Shown: piece after piece, positions 36,310 through 44,874 of the stretch
Position numbering within the stretch: the first letter of the stretch is position 1
Layout of the letters: each line of letters opens with the position of its first letter
Assembly: GCF_002813135.1 (NCBI RefSeq)
Contig: NZ_PHTY01000001.1
Coordinates: forward strand, 2,969,587-3,033,586
Length of the DNA: 64,000 nucleotides
DNA from: Ulvibacter sp. MAR_2010_11
GTDB taxonomy: Bacteria > Bacteroidota > Bacteroidia > Flavobacteriales > Flavobacteriaceae
Direction of reading: 5' to 3'
The notes under the pieces: generated by a model
Databases searched by the model: none
Seen by the model: only the letters and a program-made list of their open reading frames with translations
Told to the model about the DNA's origin: nothing
Program-made: the position numbers and the translations under genes

Positions 36310-39306
36310 TTAATCTGTCATCCTATTCCAATTAATTAACTCGTATCCTCTGCTGCTGTTCGTTTCGTGTTGGCTCATAAAATCGCAAAACATGAGTAAT
36401 CCTATTCCATCTCCTGTTACCAAATCATCTTGATTAGATTTCCCCCAAATCGCAGCTATTTTTAAATCCTGATTATTATTGGTCCAATAGTATTCTACAT
36501 CTAACACTCTGTAACCAAGATTTCTACGATCACGCACTAGTTGTCTAAAAGATGGTTGATTCATATCCATTTCGAACAATGTTTCTTCTCCTTCTGCCCA
36601 AACGCCGGTTATAAGATTGGTAGTTCCATTTGTTTCTGTTGAGACCTCAATATCAATTAAATTCAGTCCGTTATTTACATTTTGCGTATTCGCGATAGTA
36701 AAACTTTGACGGTTTATCCCCATGCGAACTTTTTGGTTTCGTTGATTCCTTTGAAATATTCCGGCCCAATTTTTAAGATTGTTTTCATTGCTATAGCCTT
36801 CTACATCTGTTAAAGAATAACCGTTGTTTATTAAAAGAGTATATGTATTTAAAAATTCGGCGGTATCAAGATTCTTCACAATCTTTGTCTTAGGAACACC
36901 TTTTTTGAAAACCCCATCCCAATATTGAATTCCGTTATTTAAAAATGACACTAGTTTAACACAATGATAATCGCTTTCTTCTAAGCGAGTAACTTCCTCA
37001 AAAAAAGTTTCTCCCTTTAGTCCGGTTCGAATTATTACATCGTCGTTTGTTTTTCTCCAAATACCATAAAATCGATCCTTATCACTAGCGCGGTCCCTGC
37101 CACAATTGTCTAGTGGTGTATGTACTAAGCTATTATACATTGTAGGCCTTATGTCCATGGCTTGAAAAATAAATTGGGCCATACGCGGTAAGTTAGAATA
37201 TACCGCCGGAGCAAGGATAGCAATTCCTGTATCGTCACTTGGGAAAAATTGCATATATGACCTGGCGTTTCCTCCATGACCTCCATGCCAAACTGTAAGA
37301 TTTTCACCCGTTCCGGTAAAATTTAATCCATAGCTATACATACCGGATCGCGTATTCATAGCAACTGAATTTGACCACAAAATATCTTTATTACTTTCAA
37401 AAAACTTTCCGTTGCTTAATCCGCTAGCATATTTTGCCAAATCGCATATATTCGATTCCCACCCACCGGCTGGTAGGGTATATTCAGCCGGTCCGGAACC
37501 GGTAACACTCATTATACCATCCTTGCGCATTACATGGCCCGGTCTCGCCGGATCACGCACTCGCAAGGATCTAAGCCCTGCTTTATCTGCAATCTTATCC
37601 ATAACCCAGCCAACATAGCCATTTGGAGAAACTTTTTCAACAACAGCTCCGGCTAGCACAAAGCCATAGGTAGAGTACAAATAGTTATCCCCCGGCTTAA
37701 AATCTAGGACAGATTCATTGAAAACAGAAACCGCTTTGGTAGCGTCGAACACTCCTATTTCACTGCTATAATTCCCCTTGTTCTCAATAAATTCTATCAC
37801 CTTACCATTGAGGGTGGTATAATTTGTCTCTGCCCTGCCTTTTCTGTAATGTTGTATTCCGCTGCTATTGTTCAATATTTGTTTAATTGTAATGAGCTCA
37901 GGGCGCCCATCTACGCCACCCTTCGAATCTGAGGTGTCCATATATCGCACATTTTTCCAATTGTCTACATATTTAGTTACACGATCTTCCAACTTGAAAT
38001 TAGCATTGTTTTGTTGAAGCTGAGCCGCAGCAACCCCCGTAACCGACTTTGATATTGAAGCCCAATTTACTATTGTAGCTGTAGTAAAAGGGGCTTTTTC
38101 AAAAATATCTATATAGCCATAGGATTGCAAATGAACCATCTGTCCATTCTGAAAAACGGCTACAGCCACCCCGGGAATGTTTTGCATTATCATTTGTGTT
38201 TTTATCGTCTCATCTGCACGACTGTCTATAATAGGCGTGCAAAACGGATCGGGATCAGTGTTGCTATTAAGTACCACTGTTTCATTTGAAGTATCAGCCG
38301 ATGTTTCAGAAGTATCTTCGGCGTCATCATTAGGCTCATCATCAATGCCCGAATTTCCCCCAGAATTTCCACCTGTGTTGGGGCCTCCACTAATAGTGGG
38401 TAAACTTGTTTGAAGCAATCGTTGTCCATATCCGGCCGGAACGGCAACTGCATTTCTGGGATTAAAATTCTGCACCCCTAATTCATCCGGAATATAAATC
38501 TGCGTTTTCGTGCCATGGTAACTGGCTGTATAGTACCTAATAAAAAAACCGTCAGGATGTTTGGTCCAACGTCCTTTATCGAATCCTTGAATAACTGGCT
38601 CTACGCCTGCGACCATTGCTATGTCCTCAAAATCTTTGTAACTTGAATAACCTTTATAATATTTACCTCGAAGCGTGTTTTCGGCCAACAATATATCTCT
38701 TGTGGTTTTCGATTTATAAGCGAGCCTTTTTAATTGATTTCTAGTGAGTTCACTTAAGGCCCCCTTACTTAAACGAGCGATCTGTTCTTCGGATAGCAAT
38801 TTTAAAGCAAGAATTTTTGCCTCGCCTTTCATTTTATAAAAATCTGTTTTCGCAATTATCGCCCATAATAAGATTTGCACCTCCCGCTGTGTTATTTGAG
38901 AATCCTTTTCGTAGGCGTTAATAATGGTTTCCAAAATATCGGCTTTTGGCCCCCTTAATGGAGCATAAAATCTTCCATTTCCCCTCCCGGGCATTACGGT
39001 TCCAACTTTTATGCAAAAACTCTGAAAATTACCTTCATAAAAGCCGGGCTGCAATAGAAAGCCTGTTTCTTCCTTAAATGGTTGTTCGAAAAAGCTTGAA
39101 TAACTGACGTCGTTTCCGAAGCTATCATCCAAATATCTGGTTTTATCAACATCACTAAAAGAGGTTGTAATTGGATCTTTACTAAGCTTATCAATAGTCA
39201 CCGCAGCAACATCATCTTTTATTTCTTTTATTTTCTTCAGAATCTGAGCTTCAGAAGAGTATGCGAAACTTATAATTCCAATAAATAGTAGAATAGACAA
39301 CTTCAT
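36310..39306 (-). CDS. Serine hydrolase (class C beta-lactamase fold) with flanking repeat domains
   Basis: 998 residues from the ATG at 39306 (signal peptide MKLSILLFIGIISFAYSSEA). Order: an N-terminal domain with helical parts (to about 300), an acidic, Ser/Thr-rich linker (about 320-345), then a class C beta-lactamase-like hydrolase (about 365-720) with catalytic SISK (417-420), YST (about 544-546) and WHGGHGG (about 680). After that come repeats with hydrophobic-Gly-Tyr patterns such as LLINNGYSLTDVEGY and VRDRRNLGYRVLDVEYYW, which resemble the tandem repeats attached to polyglycine hydrolases. It should be secreted. Substrate unknown, though a peptide or ester bond is expected. Single gene. 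Confidence 0.8.
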   Translation of the reverse strand: MKLSILLFIGIISFAYSSEAQILKKIKEIKDDVAAVTIDKLSKDPITTSFSDVDKTRYLDDSFGNDVSYSSFFEQPFKEETGFLLQPGFYEGNFQSFCIKVGTVMPGRGNGRFYAPLRGPKADILETIINAYEKDSQITQREVQILLWAIIAKTDFYKMKGEAKILALKLLSEEQIARLSKGALSELTRNQLKRLAYKSKTTRDILLAENTLRGKYYKGYSSYKDFEDIAMVAGVEPVIQGFDKGRWTKHPDGFFIRYYTASYHGTKTQIYIPDELGVQNFNPRNAVAVPAGYGQRLLQTSLPTISGGPNTGGNSGGNSGIDDEPNDDAEDTSETSADTSNETVVLNSNTDPDPFCTPIIDSRADETIKTQMIMQNIPGVAVAVFQNGQMVHLQSYGYIDIFEKAPFTTATIVNWASISKSVTGVAAAQLQQNNANFKLEDRVTKYVDNWKNVRYMDTSDSKGGVDGRPELITIKQILNNSSGIQHYRKGRAETNYTTLNGKVIEFIENKGNYSSEIGVFDATKAVSVFNESVLDFKPGDNYLYSTYGFVLAGAVVEKVSPNGYVGWVMDKIADKAGLRSLRVRDPARPGHVMRKDGIMSVTGSGPAEYTLPAGGWESNICDLAKYASGLSNGKFFESNKDILWSNSVAMNTRSGMYSYGLNFTGTGENLTVWHGGHGGNARSYMQFFPSDDTGIAILAPAVYSNLPRMAQFIFQAMDIRPTMYNSLVHTPLDNCGRDRASDKDRFYGIWRKTNDDVIIRTGLKGETFFEEVTRLEESDYHCVKLVSFLNNGIQYWDGVFKKGVPKTKIVKNLDTAEFLNTYTLLINNGYSLTDVEGYSNENNLKNWAGIFQRNQRNQKVRMGINRQSFTIANTQNVNNGLNLIDIEVSTETNGTTNLITGVWAEGEETLFEMDMNQPSFRQLVRDRRNLGYRVLDVEYYWTNNNQDLKIAAIWGKSNQDDLVTGDGIGLLMFCDFMSQHETNSSRGYELINWNRMTD

Positions 39307-39477
39307 AATAATAACATTAAAAATTAATAAAAATTCTGATGTAAATTTCGTCATCGAAAATTGAATATAATACTCGGTATGTAACTAGTAATACCACTAT
39401 TGTAACATTGGAGTAGCCCTCGTTGAATAATCAATGGATTGCCCTCATTTGCTGTTTACAAAAAGAAGAATATTTCA

Positions 39478-39508
39478 TTGTATCAAAAAAAACAGATTCT
39501 TACCTTTA
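39478..39508 (+). promoter_or_regulatory. Promoter of the DinB-family gene
   Basis: TTG (39478-39480), 20 bases, then TACCTTTA (39501-39508), one mismatch from consensus. The start codon is 19 bases downstream. Confidence 0.65.
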
Positions 39509-39527
39509 AAATTCAATCTCCTACATT

Positions 39528-40037
39528 ATGAATTCTCAAAGCTGCATAGAAATTCTTGACTATAACAAGTCTGTTTTTGAAACCCTTTTAAAAAATATTT
39601 CAGAAGAAGAATACCTATGGAAACCCACTCCCGAAAAATGGTGTTTACTGGAAGTTGTTTGCCATTTATACGATGAGGAGCGTGAAGATTTTAGAGCCCG
39701 AATAGAAAGTACGCTGGAAAACCCGGACAAAGAATGGATAAAAATAGATCCGCCTGCCTGGGTAACAGATCGCAATTATATGAAGCAGAACTATACAAGC
39801 ATACTGGCAAAATTCCTGGAAGAACGGGACAAATCGATATTATGGCTGGAAGGATTACAAAATCCAAAATGGGATAATGCTTACATACATCCTAAAGTGG
39901 GGGCGGTTCCTGCAATTCGACTCCTGGCAAATTGGGTGGCACACGATTATTTACATCTAAGGCAGATTATCCGACTTAAATACGAATTTTTAGAGGCGCA
40001 TACCGATGAGCCTTTGGACTATGCAGGGGCTTGGTAA
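39528..40037 (+). CDS. DinB-like four-helix protein
   Basis: 169 residues. The pattern WKPTPEKWCLLEVVCHLYDEE (W-x(n)-E-x-V/C-H-L) and the helix ending VAHDYLHLRQIIRL give the DinB/YfiT metal-binding His triad (H-L, HDYLHL). The family includes thiol transferases and metal-dependent hydrolases; bacillithiol S-transferase activity is known for several members and would fit with the YtxJ gene nearby, but is inference. Convergent with pcm (3 bases apart). Confidence 0.88.
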   Translation: MNSQSCIEILDYNKSVFETLLKNISEEEYLWKPTPEKWCLLEVVCHLYDEEREDFRARIESTLENPDKEWIKIDPPAWVTDRNYMKQNYTSILAKFLEERDKSILWLEGLQNPKWDNAYIHPKVGAVPAIRLLANWVAHDYLHLRQIIRLKYEFLEAHTDEPLDYAGAW

Positions 40038-40040
40038 TAC

Positions 40041-40682
40041 TTATTCCTTGTTACCTAATAGTGGCACAAAACGATATTCCCCAAATTCTTCTTTATCGAA
40101 TTCGGTTTCGGAAGTACGTGTAAAAACGGTCATAATTTGCAACACATCTCCTACCGGAATGATCAACTTCCCTCCTATTTTAAGTTGCGACATCAATGGC
40201 TTCGGAACAAAGGGTGCACCGGCAGTAACTATAATTCCATCGAAAGGAGCTTCAGTTTTATAACCAATATAACCATCACCGAAAATCAATTTTTTAGGCC
40301 TGTAGCCCAGTTTCGGCAAAAACAACTTGGTCTTTTTAAACAATTCATTCTGACGTTCAATTGAAAAGACCACAGCTCCCAGTTCCAACAAAACAGCTGT
40401 CTGGTACCCGCTTCCTGTTCCAATTTCTAAGATTTTATCACCTCTTTTTACTTCTAGTAATTCGGTCTGACGCGCAACGGTATACGGTTGTGAGATGGTT
40501 TGATCGGCTCCAATAGGAAACGCCTTGTCTATATATGCATGATCCACAAAACCCGAATCCATAAATAAATGCCGCGGAATGGTATTGATGGCGTCAAGCA
40601 CGGCAACATCGACAATCCCCTTTTTTTTTAGGGTTTCCACCAACTTTTTGCGCATGCCTTTATGAGTAAATGTGTCCTTCAC
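40041..40682 (-). CDS. pcm: Protein-L-isoaspartate O-methyltransferase
   Basis: 213 residues. The SAM-binding motif I is ILEIGTGSGYQTAVLLEL (about 80-97), the substrate loop is ADQTISQPYTVARQTELL (about 57-74), and post-motif I reads FSIERQNELF. The enzyme methylates isoaspartyl residues, starting repair of aged proteins. Normal length, cytoplasmic. Single gene, ending 3 bases from the convergent DinB-like gene. Confidence 0.96.
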   Translation of the reverse strand: MKDTFTHKGMRKKLVETLKKKGIVDVAVLDAINTIPRHLFMDSGFVDHAYIDKAFPIGADQTISQPYTVARQTELLEVKRGDKILEIGTGSGYQTAVLLELGAVVFSIERQNELFKKTKLFLPKLGYRPKKLIFGDGYIGYKTEAPFDGIIVTAGAPFVPKPLMSQLKIGGKLIIPVGDVLQIMTVFTRTSETEFDKEEFGEYRFVPLLGNKE

Positions 40683-40790
40683 GAAGTATAATTTGGAATT
40701 ACAAAGTACGTGAATTTTAAAGTTTCTATTTTATGTTTCCGAAGTAAAAATTAATTCCCGATCAACTATTCACTGCTCACTGTATTAGTT

Positions 40791-40814
40791 GTTGAGTCGT
40801 TGAGTCGTTGAGTT
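40791..40814. repeat. Tandem repeat, three copies of GTTGAGTC
   Basis: Two exact copies of GTTGAGTC and a third ending in T (GTTGAGTT). Its length makes it a candidate for copy-number change between strains. Confidence 0.8.
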
Positions 40815-40981
40815 GGTTTTAAGTTTATATATGAAACAAATTTCTGTTTGCTTTTGCCTTTTTTCTATTCTCTTAATTCTATTTTCTCATTTCTCTTTTT
40901 TAACATCTTTTCAAATTAGCTAATCAACCCTTCACCCTTCACTATTCCCTCCCTATGTTTTTAAACTTCTAAAGAAACAAC

Positions 40982-40989
40982 TACATTTG
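40982..40989 (+). promoter_or_regulatory. -7 element of the seven-gene plus-strand group
   Basis: TACATTTG, a full match to TAnnTTTG, 16 bases before the oxidoreductase start. No clear -33 element. Confidence 0.55.
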
Positions 40990-41005
40990 TGGAAAACAAA
41001 CACCC

Positions 41006-41974
41006 ATGCTAAAAGCAGGCGTTCTGGGGGCGGGTCACCTCGGAAAAATACATCTTAAATTGCTCAATCAATCTTCTAAGTATGAACTGATTGGCTTTTT
41101 TGACGCAGATACTGAAGCTTCTTCAAAAATTGAAACCGAATTTGGCTATAAAAGCTTTCCAACCATGGAAGCACTCATTGCGGCTTGCGATGTTGTAGAT
41201 GTGGTAACTCCAACGATTTATCATTTCGATTGTGCCAAAATGGTAATTGAAGCCGGCAAGCATTTATTTATTGAAAAACCAATTACACATACCGTTGCAG
41301 AGGCAGAAGAGTTGCTTCAGTTAGCCGAAAAGCATCAGGTAAAGGGACAGGTAGGTCATGTAGAGCGATTCAATCCGGCCTTTATGGCGGTAAATCGCAA
41401 GATCAGCAACCCCATGTTTATCGAGTCGCATCGTCTGGCGGAATTCAATCCTCGCGGAACCGATGTTTCGGTAGTTTTAGACTTAATGATTCACGATATC
41501 GATGCTATTTTAAGTGTTGTAGACAGTAAGGTGAAAAATGTAAATGCCAGTGGTGTTTCAGTCATTAGTGAAACCCCCGATATTGCAAACGCCCGAATCG
41601 AATTTGAAAACGGCTGTGTGGCGAATCTCACCGCAAGCCGAATTTCATTAAAAAAGATGCGGAAGGCACGCTTCTTTCAGCGAGATGCATATATCTCGGT
41701 CGATTTTTTGGAGAAAAAATGTGAAGTCGTAAAAATGAAGGACGCTCCCGAGCAGCCGGACGATTTTGCAATGATTCTAACCAACGCTGAAGGGATCAAA
41801 AAACAAATCTATTTCGACAATCCCGAAATTCCTTCCAACAATGCCATTCTGGACGAACTGGATTCCTTTGCCGATGCAATTAACAACAATACCCAACCTA
41901 TTGTTACATTGACTCAAGGCACAGAAGCCCTACGTGTAGCCATGCAGATTATTGAAAATTTTAAAAGGCTGTAA
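41006..41974 (+). CDS. Gfo/Idh/MocA family oxidoreductase
   Basis: 322 residues. N-terminal Rossmann fold with GAGHLGKIHLKLL (7-19); the conserved EKPITHTVAEAEEL (about 91-104) carries the E-K-P motif, and the C-terminal alpha/beta domain includes GQVGHVERFNPA and a DLMIHDIDAI segment with the H-D pair of the catalytic site. It uses NAD(P) to oxidise or reduce a sugar or related alcohol; the substrate is unknown. First gene of a plus-strand run ending with miaA; the next gene begins 47 bases on. Confidence 0.92.
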   Translation: MLKAGVLGAGHLGKIHLKLLNQSSKYELIGFFDADTEASSKIETEFGYKSFPTMEALIAACDVVDVVTPTIYHFDCAKMVIEAGKHLFIEKPITHTVAEAEELLQLAEKHQVKGQVGHVERFNPAFMAVNRKISNPMFIESHRLAEFNPRGTDVSVVLDLMIHDIDAILSVVDSKVKNVNASGVSVISETPDIANARIEFENGCVANLTASRISLKKMRKARFFQRDAYISVDFLEKKCEVVKMKDAPEQPDDFAMILTNAEGIKKQIYFDNPEIPSNNAILDELDSFADAINNNTQPIVTLTQGTEALRVAMQIIENFKRL

Positions 41975-42021
41975 TTGAATTTCAGCTGAACAAATTATAT
42001 ACTCAAAATTATAACCAGTAA

Positions 42022-42909
42022 ATGAAAAACGTAGCAGTAATTGGAGCAGGAACCATGGGGAACGGAATCGCCCACACCTTTGCTCAATTTGATTATAAGG
42101 TTCAATTAATAGATGTTTCTCAATCGGCCTTAGACAAAGGCATGGCGACCATTACCAAGAATTTGGACCGGATGGTAGCAAAGGAAGCTATTTCAGAAGA
42201 AGACAAAAAACGCACGCTTAAAAATATCACTACCTATACCAGCATCGAAGAGGGTGTAGAATACGCCAGCCTTGTTGTTGAAGCAGCTACCGAAAATATC
42301 GACCTGAAACTTAAAATTTTCAGAGATTTAGAGAAATTTTGCCCAGACGACACCATTCTCGCCAGTAATACCTCTTCTATTTCAATTACACAAATCGCGG
42401 CGGTCACTTCACGCCCCGAAATGGTAATAGGAATGCACTTTATGAATCCGGTGCCTATTATGAAATTGGTTGAAATTATTAAGGGATACAGCACCAGCGA
42501 CGCAACCTATGCAACCGTTAAGGCCATTTCAGAAAAACTGAACAAAGTACCCGTTGAAGTAAACGATTACCCGGGATTTGTGGCCAACCGAATTTTAATG
42601 CCCATGATTAACGAAGCTGTTGAAACCCTTTACAACGGCGTAGCCGGCGTAGAAGAAATTGACACAGTGATGAGGCTGGGAATGGCACATCCAATGGGTC
42701 CATTACAATTAGCCGACTTTATTGGTCTGGACGTGTGTTTGTCGATTTTAAATGTAATGTACAACGGCTTTAAAAACCCAAAATACGCTCCTTGTCCACT
42801 ATTGGTTAACATGGTAATGGCAGGCAAACTCGGAATTAAAAGCGGGGAAGGTTTTTACGACTACTCCGAAAGTCGCAGAGCCGAGAAAGTAGCCAAGATG
42901 TTTCAATAA
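42022..42909 (+). CDS. 3-hydroxyacyl-CoA (3-hydroxybutyryl-CoA) dehydrogenase
   Basis: 295 residues, the length of the stand-alone Hbd/PaaH type. NAD-binding GAGTMGNGIAHTFAQ (8-22); SNTSSISITQIA (catalytic Ser region), MHFMNPVPIMKLVEII (catalytic His), NDYPGFVANRILMPMINEA, and the C-terminal helical domain DTVMRLGMAHPMGPLQLADF. It oxidises or reduces 3-hydroxyacyl-CoA in fatty-acid breakdown or butyrate-type pathways. The stop and the next start overlap within 2 bases, so it is tightly coupled to the DUF1015 gene. Confidence 0.95.
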   Translation: MKNVAVIGAGTMGNGIAHTFAQFDYKVQLIDVSQSALDKGMATITKNLDRMVAKEAISEEDKKRTLKNITTYTSIEEGVEYASLVVEAATENIDLKLKIFRDLEKFCPDDTILASNTSSISITQIAAVTSRPEMVIGMHFMNPVPIMKLVEIIKGYSTSDATYATVKAISEKLNKVPVEVNDYPGFVANRILMPMINEAVETLYNGVAGVEEIDTVMRLGMAHPMGPLQLADFIGLDVCLSILNVMYNGFKNPKYAPCPLLVNMVMAGKLGIKSGEGFYDYSESRRAEKVAKMFQ

Positions 42910-42910
42910 A

Positions 42911-44149
42911 ATGGCAAAAATATTTCCATTTCGAGCAGTTCGCCCTTCACGTGACAAAGTGAGTTTAATCGCTTCACGGTCATACGACAGCTATACAACA
43001 GCTCAAGTGGAAGCCAGATTACGGGACAATCCCTTTTCATTTTTGCATATTATCAATCCCGGTTACAAATACCAAAAGGAAATTGCTGGAGAAGAGCGCT
43101 ATTCCCTAGTGAAAAACCGTTATCAGGAATTTAAAGAGGATTCCTATTTTGTACAGGACGCCAAGCCTTCTTTTTATATCTATAAGATTGTTAACAGAGA
43201 CGGATTGGAATTCAACGGACTAGTGGCAGCGGCCAGTACGCAGGATTACGAAGATGATATTATTAAAAAACACGAAGATACCCTGGAATATAAAGAGGAA
43301 GTCTTTGTAAAATACTTAAAAACGGTTGGCTTTAATGCCGAGCCTGTATTGCTTACTTATCCCGACCGGGAAGAACTTGCAACAATTATTGAAACCATTA
43401 TGCAGGATCGGGCCGAATATGAATTCACAACCACCTATCGCGATACACACTATCTTTGGAATATAGATGACGAGAAAGTTGTAAGTAAAATTGTCTCACT
43501 CTTCGATTCGATGGATACCTTGTATATAGCCGATGGTCATCATCGCTCCTCTTCTTCATATTTACTGGCGAAGGAATTACAATCTGAGAACAAAAATCAC
43601 AACGGTACAGAAGCTTATAATTACTTTATGAGCTATCTTATTCCTGAAAGTGATTTAAAAATTTACGAGTTTAATAGGTTGATAAAAGACTTAAACGGTC
43701 TAAGTAAGGAGGAGTTTCTAATTCGCTTAGACGCCATGTTCCGAATAGAAAATCGTGGAGAAGAATATTACAAACCCTCCAAAAAGCATCATTTCAGTAT
43801 GTATCTGGACGGGCAGTTTTATTCGTTATACCTTCGGAAAAATAATTATGACATTACGAATGCACTGGAAGGACTGGATACTCAAATTTTATATGAAACC
43901 ATTTTGAAGCCAATTCTGGGCATTGAAGACTTGCGAAACGATCACCGTATAGAATATTCCCACGGAAAAAATGATCTGGCCTATGTAAAGTCCTTAGTAG
44001 ACAAAGGCGATTTTAAGGTAGGTTTCGGATTGGTTCCCATTACTACCGAGGAGATGAAACAAATTGCCAACGAGGGGCTTAAAATGCCACCAAAAAGCAC
44101 TTACATCGAACCAAAACTGCGTAGTGGGGTTACGATTTATGAATTTTAA
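42911..44149 (+). CDS. DUF1015 family protein
   Basis: 412 residues. N-terminal KIFPFRAVRPSRDKVSLIAS and central YIADGHHRSSSSYLLAKEL are the DUF1015 signatures, with DGHHR the most conserved. Domain members are cytoplasmic and have been linked to serine/phosphoserine-related functions in some species; no activity is firmly known to me. The start is 1 base after the dehydrogenase stop, so translation is coupled. Co-occurrence with dehydrogenases near it in other flavobacteria would be informative. Confidence 0.9.
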   Translation: MAKIFPFRAVRPSRDKVSLIASRSYDSYTTAQVEARLRDNPFSFLHIINPGYKYQKEIAGEERYSLVKNRYQEFKEDSYFVQDAKPSFYIYKIVNRDGLEFNGLVAAASTQDYEDDIIKKHEDTLEYKEEVFVKYLKTVGFNAEPVLLTYPDREELATIIETIMQDRAEYEFTTTYRDTHYLWNIDDEKVVSKIVSLFDSMDTLYIADGHHRSSSSYLLAKELQSENKNHNGTEAYNYFMSYLIPESDLKIYEFNRLIKDLNGLSKEEFLIRLDAMFRIENRGEEYYKPSKKHHFSMYLDGQFYSLYLRKNNYDITNALEGLDTQILYETILKPILGIEDLRNDHRIEYSHGKNDLAYVKSLVDKGDFKVGFGLVPITTEEMKQIANEGLKMPPKSTYIEPKLRSGVTIYEF

Positions 44150-44200
44150 AATAAAAAATAGCGGTTTGAATTCTAAACCTTGCTTAGTACTTTTACTCTT

Positions 44201-44857
44201 ATGAATATTGCCGAAAATCTTACTGAGCTTAAAAATACGTTACCTTCTTATGTAAGCCTGGTTGCCGTTACCAAAACAAAGCCTGTGAGTGACATTATGG
44301 AAGCCTACGATGTTGGACACCGCGTATTTGGCGAAAATAAAATACAGGAGATGGAAAGCAAATGGCGGGAAATGCCAAAAGATGTGCAATGGCATATGAT
44401 TGGGCATGTACAGCGCAATAAGGTAAAATATATGGCTCCTTTTGTACATCTAATTCATGCTGTGGACAGTTTAAAATTACTGAAGGAAATAAACAAGGAA
44501 GCCGAAAAAAACAGCAGGGTAATTAAGTGTCTGCTTCAAGTAAAAATTGCCGAAGAAGACAGCAAATTTGGCATGGGTGAAGCCGATGCCTTGCAATTAT
44601 TGGCTTCGGAAGAATTTAAAAAATTTAAGAATATTTCTGTCATTGGCCTTATGGGAATGGCTACCTTTACAGATAACGAGGTTCAAATAACCAATGAATT
44701 TCAGAAATTAAAAAAGTTCTACGAACAGCACCAAAATGCCTTTCAGTTTACAACCCTGTCTATGGGAATGAGTAGCGATTATAATCTGGCCATCGCAAAT
44801 GGAAGCAATATGATAAGAGTAGGGAGTGCAATTTTTGGCGAGAGAAATTATAATTAA
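44201..44857 (+). CDS. YggS/PROSC family PLP-binding protein
   Basis: 218 residues from the ATG at 44201; an in-frame TTG at 44180 was rejected since the ATG fits the family start. The PLP Lys is in LVAVTKTKP (Lys25). Other marks: FGENKIQEMESKW, WHMIGHVQRNKVKY, and LSMGMSSDYNLAIANGSNMIRVGSAIFG, which binds the PLP phosphate. Proteins of this family buffer PLP and affect amino-acid balance but have no known enzyme reaction. The gene is 51 bases after DUF1015 and 17 bases before the exonuclease gene. Confidence 0.94.
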   Translation: MNIAENLTELKNTLPSYVSLVAVTKTKPVSDIMEAYDVGHRVFGENKIQEMESKWREMPKDVQWHMIGHVQRNKVKYMAPFVHLIHAVDSLKLLKEINKEAEKNSRVIKCLLQVKIAEEDSKFGMGEADALQLLASEEFKKFKNISVIGLMGMATFTDNEVQITNEFQKLKKFYEQHQNAFQFTTLSMGMSSDYNLAIANGSNMIRVGSAIFGERNYN

Positions 44858-44874
44858 AGACGTATTTTTATTGA

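Larger units (their letters stand above)
40683..41005. other. AT-rich intergenic region with a tandem 8-base repeat
   Basis: 323 bases between divergent pcm and the oxidoreductase operon. It holds the GTTGAGTC repeat (40791-40814) and a -7 element near its right end (40982-40989). Otherwise low-complexity T/C-rich sequence, with no reading frame or RNA recognised. Confidence 0.6.

Noticed and set aside
39307..39354. An N-terminal extension of the serine hydrolase (16 residues).
   Set aside because: The ATG at 39306 gives a typical signal peptide; the extension would put a hydrophobic tract ahead of it.
40791..40814. The GTTGAGTC tandem copies as the start of a CRISPR or a longer satellite.
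   Set aside because: Only three 8-base copies, no spacers, no cas genes nearby.
44180..44200. TTG start for the YggS-family gene.
   Set aside because: Seven added residues do not fit the family; the ATG at 44201 aligns with known starts.
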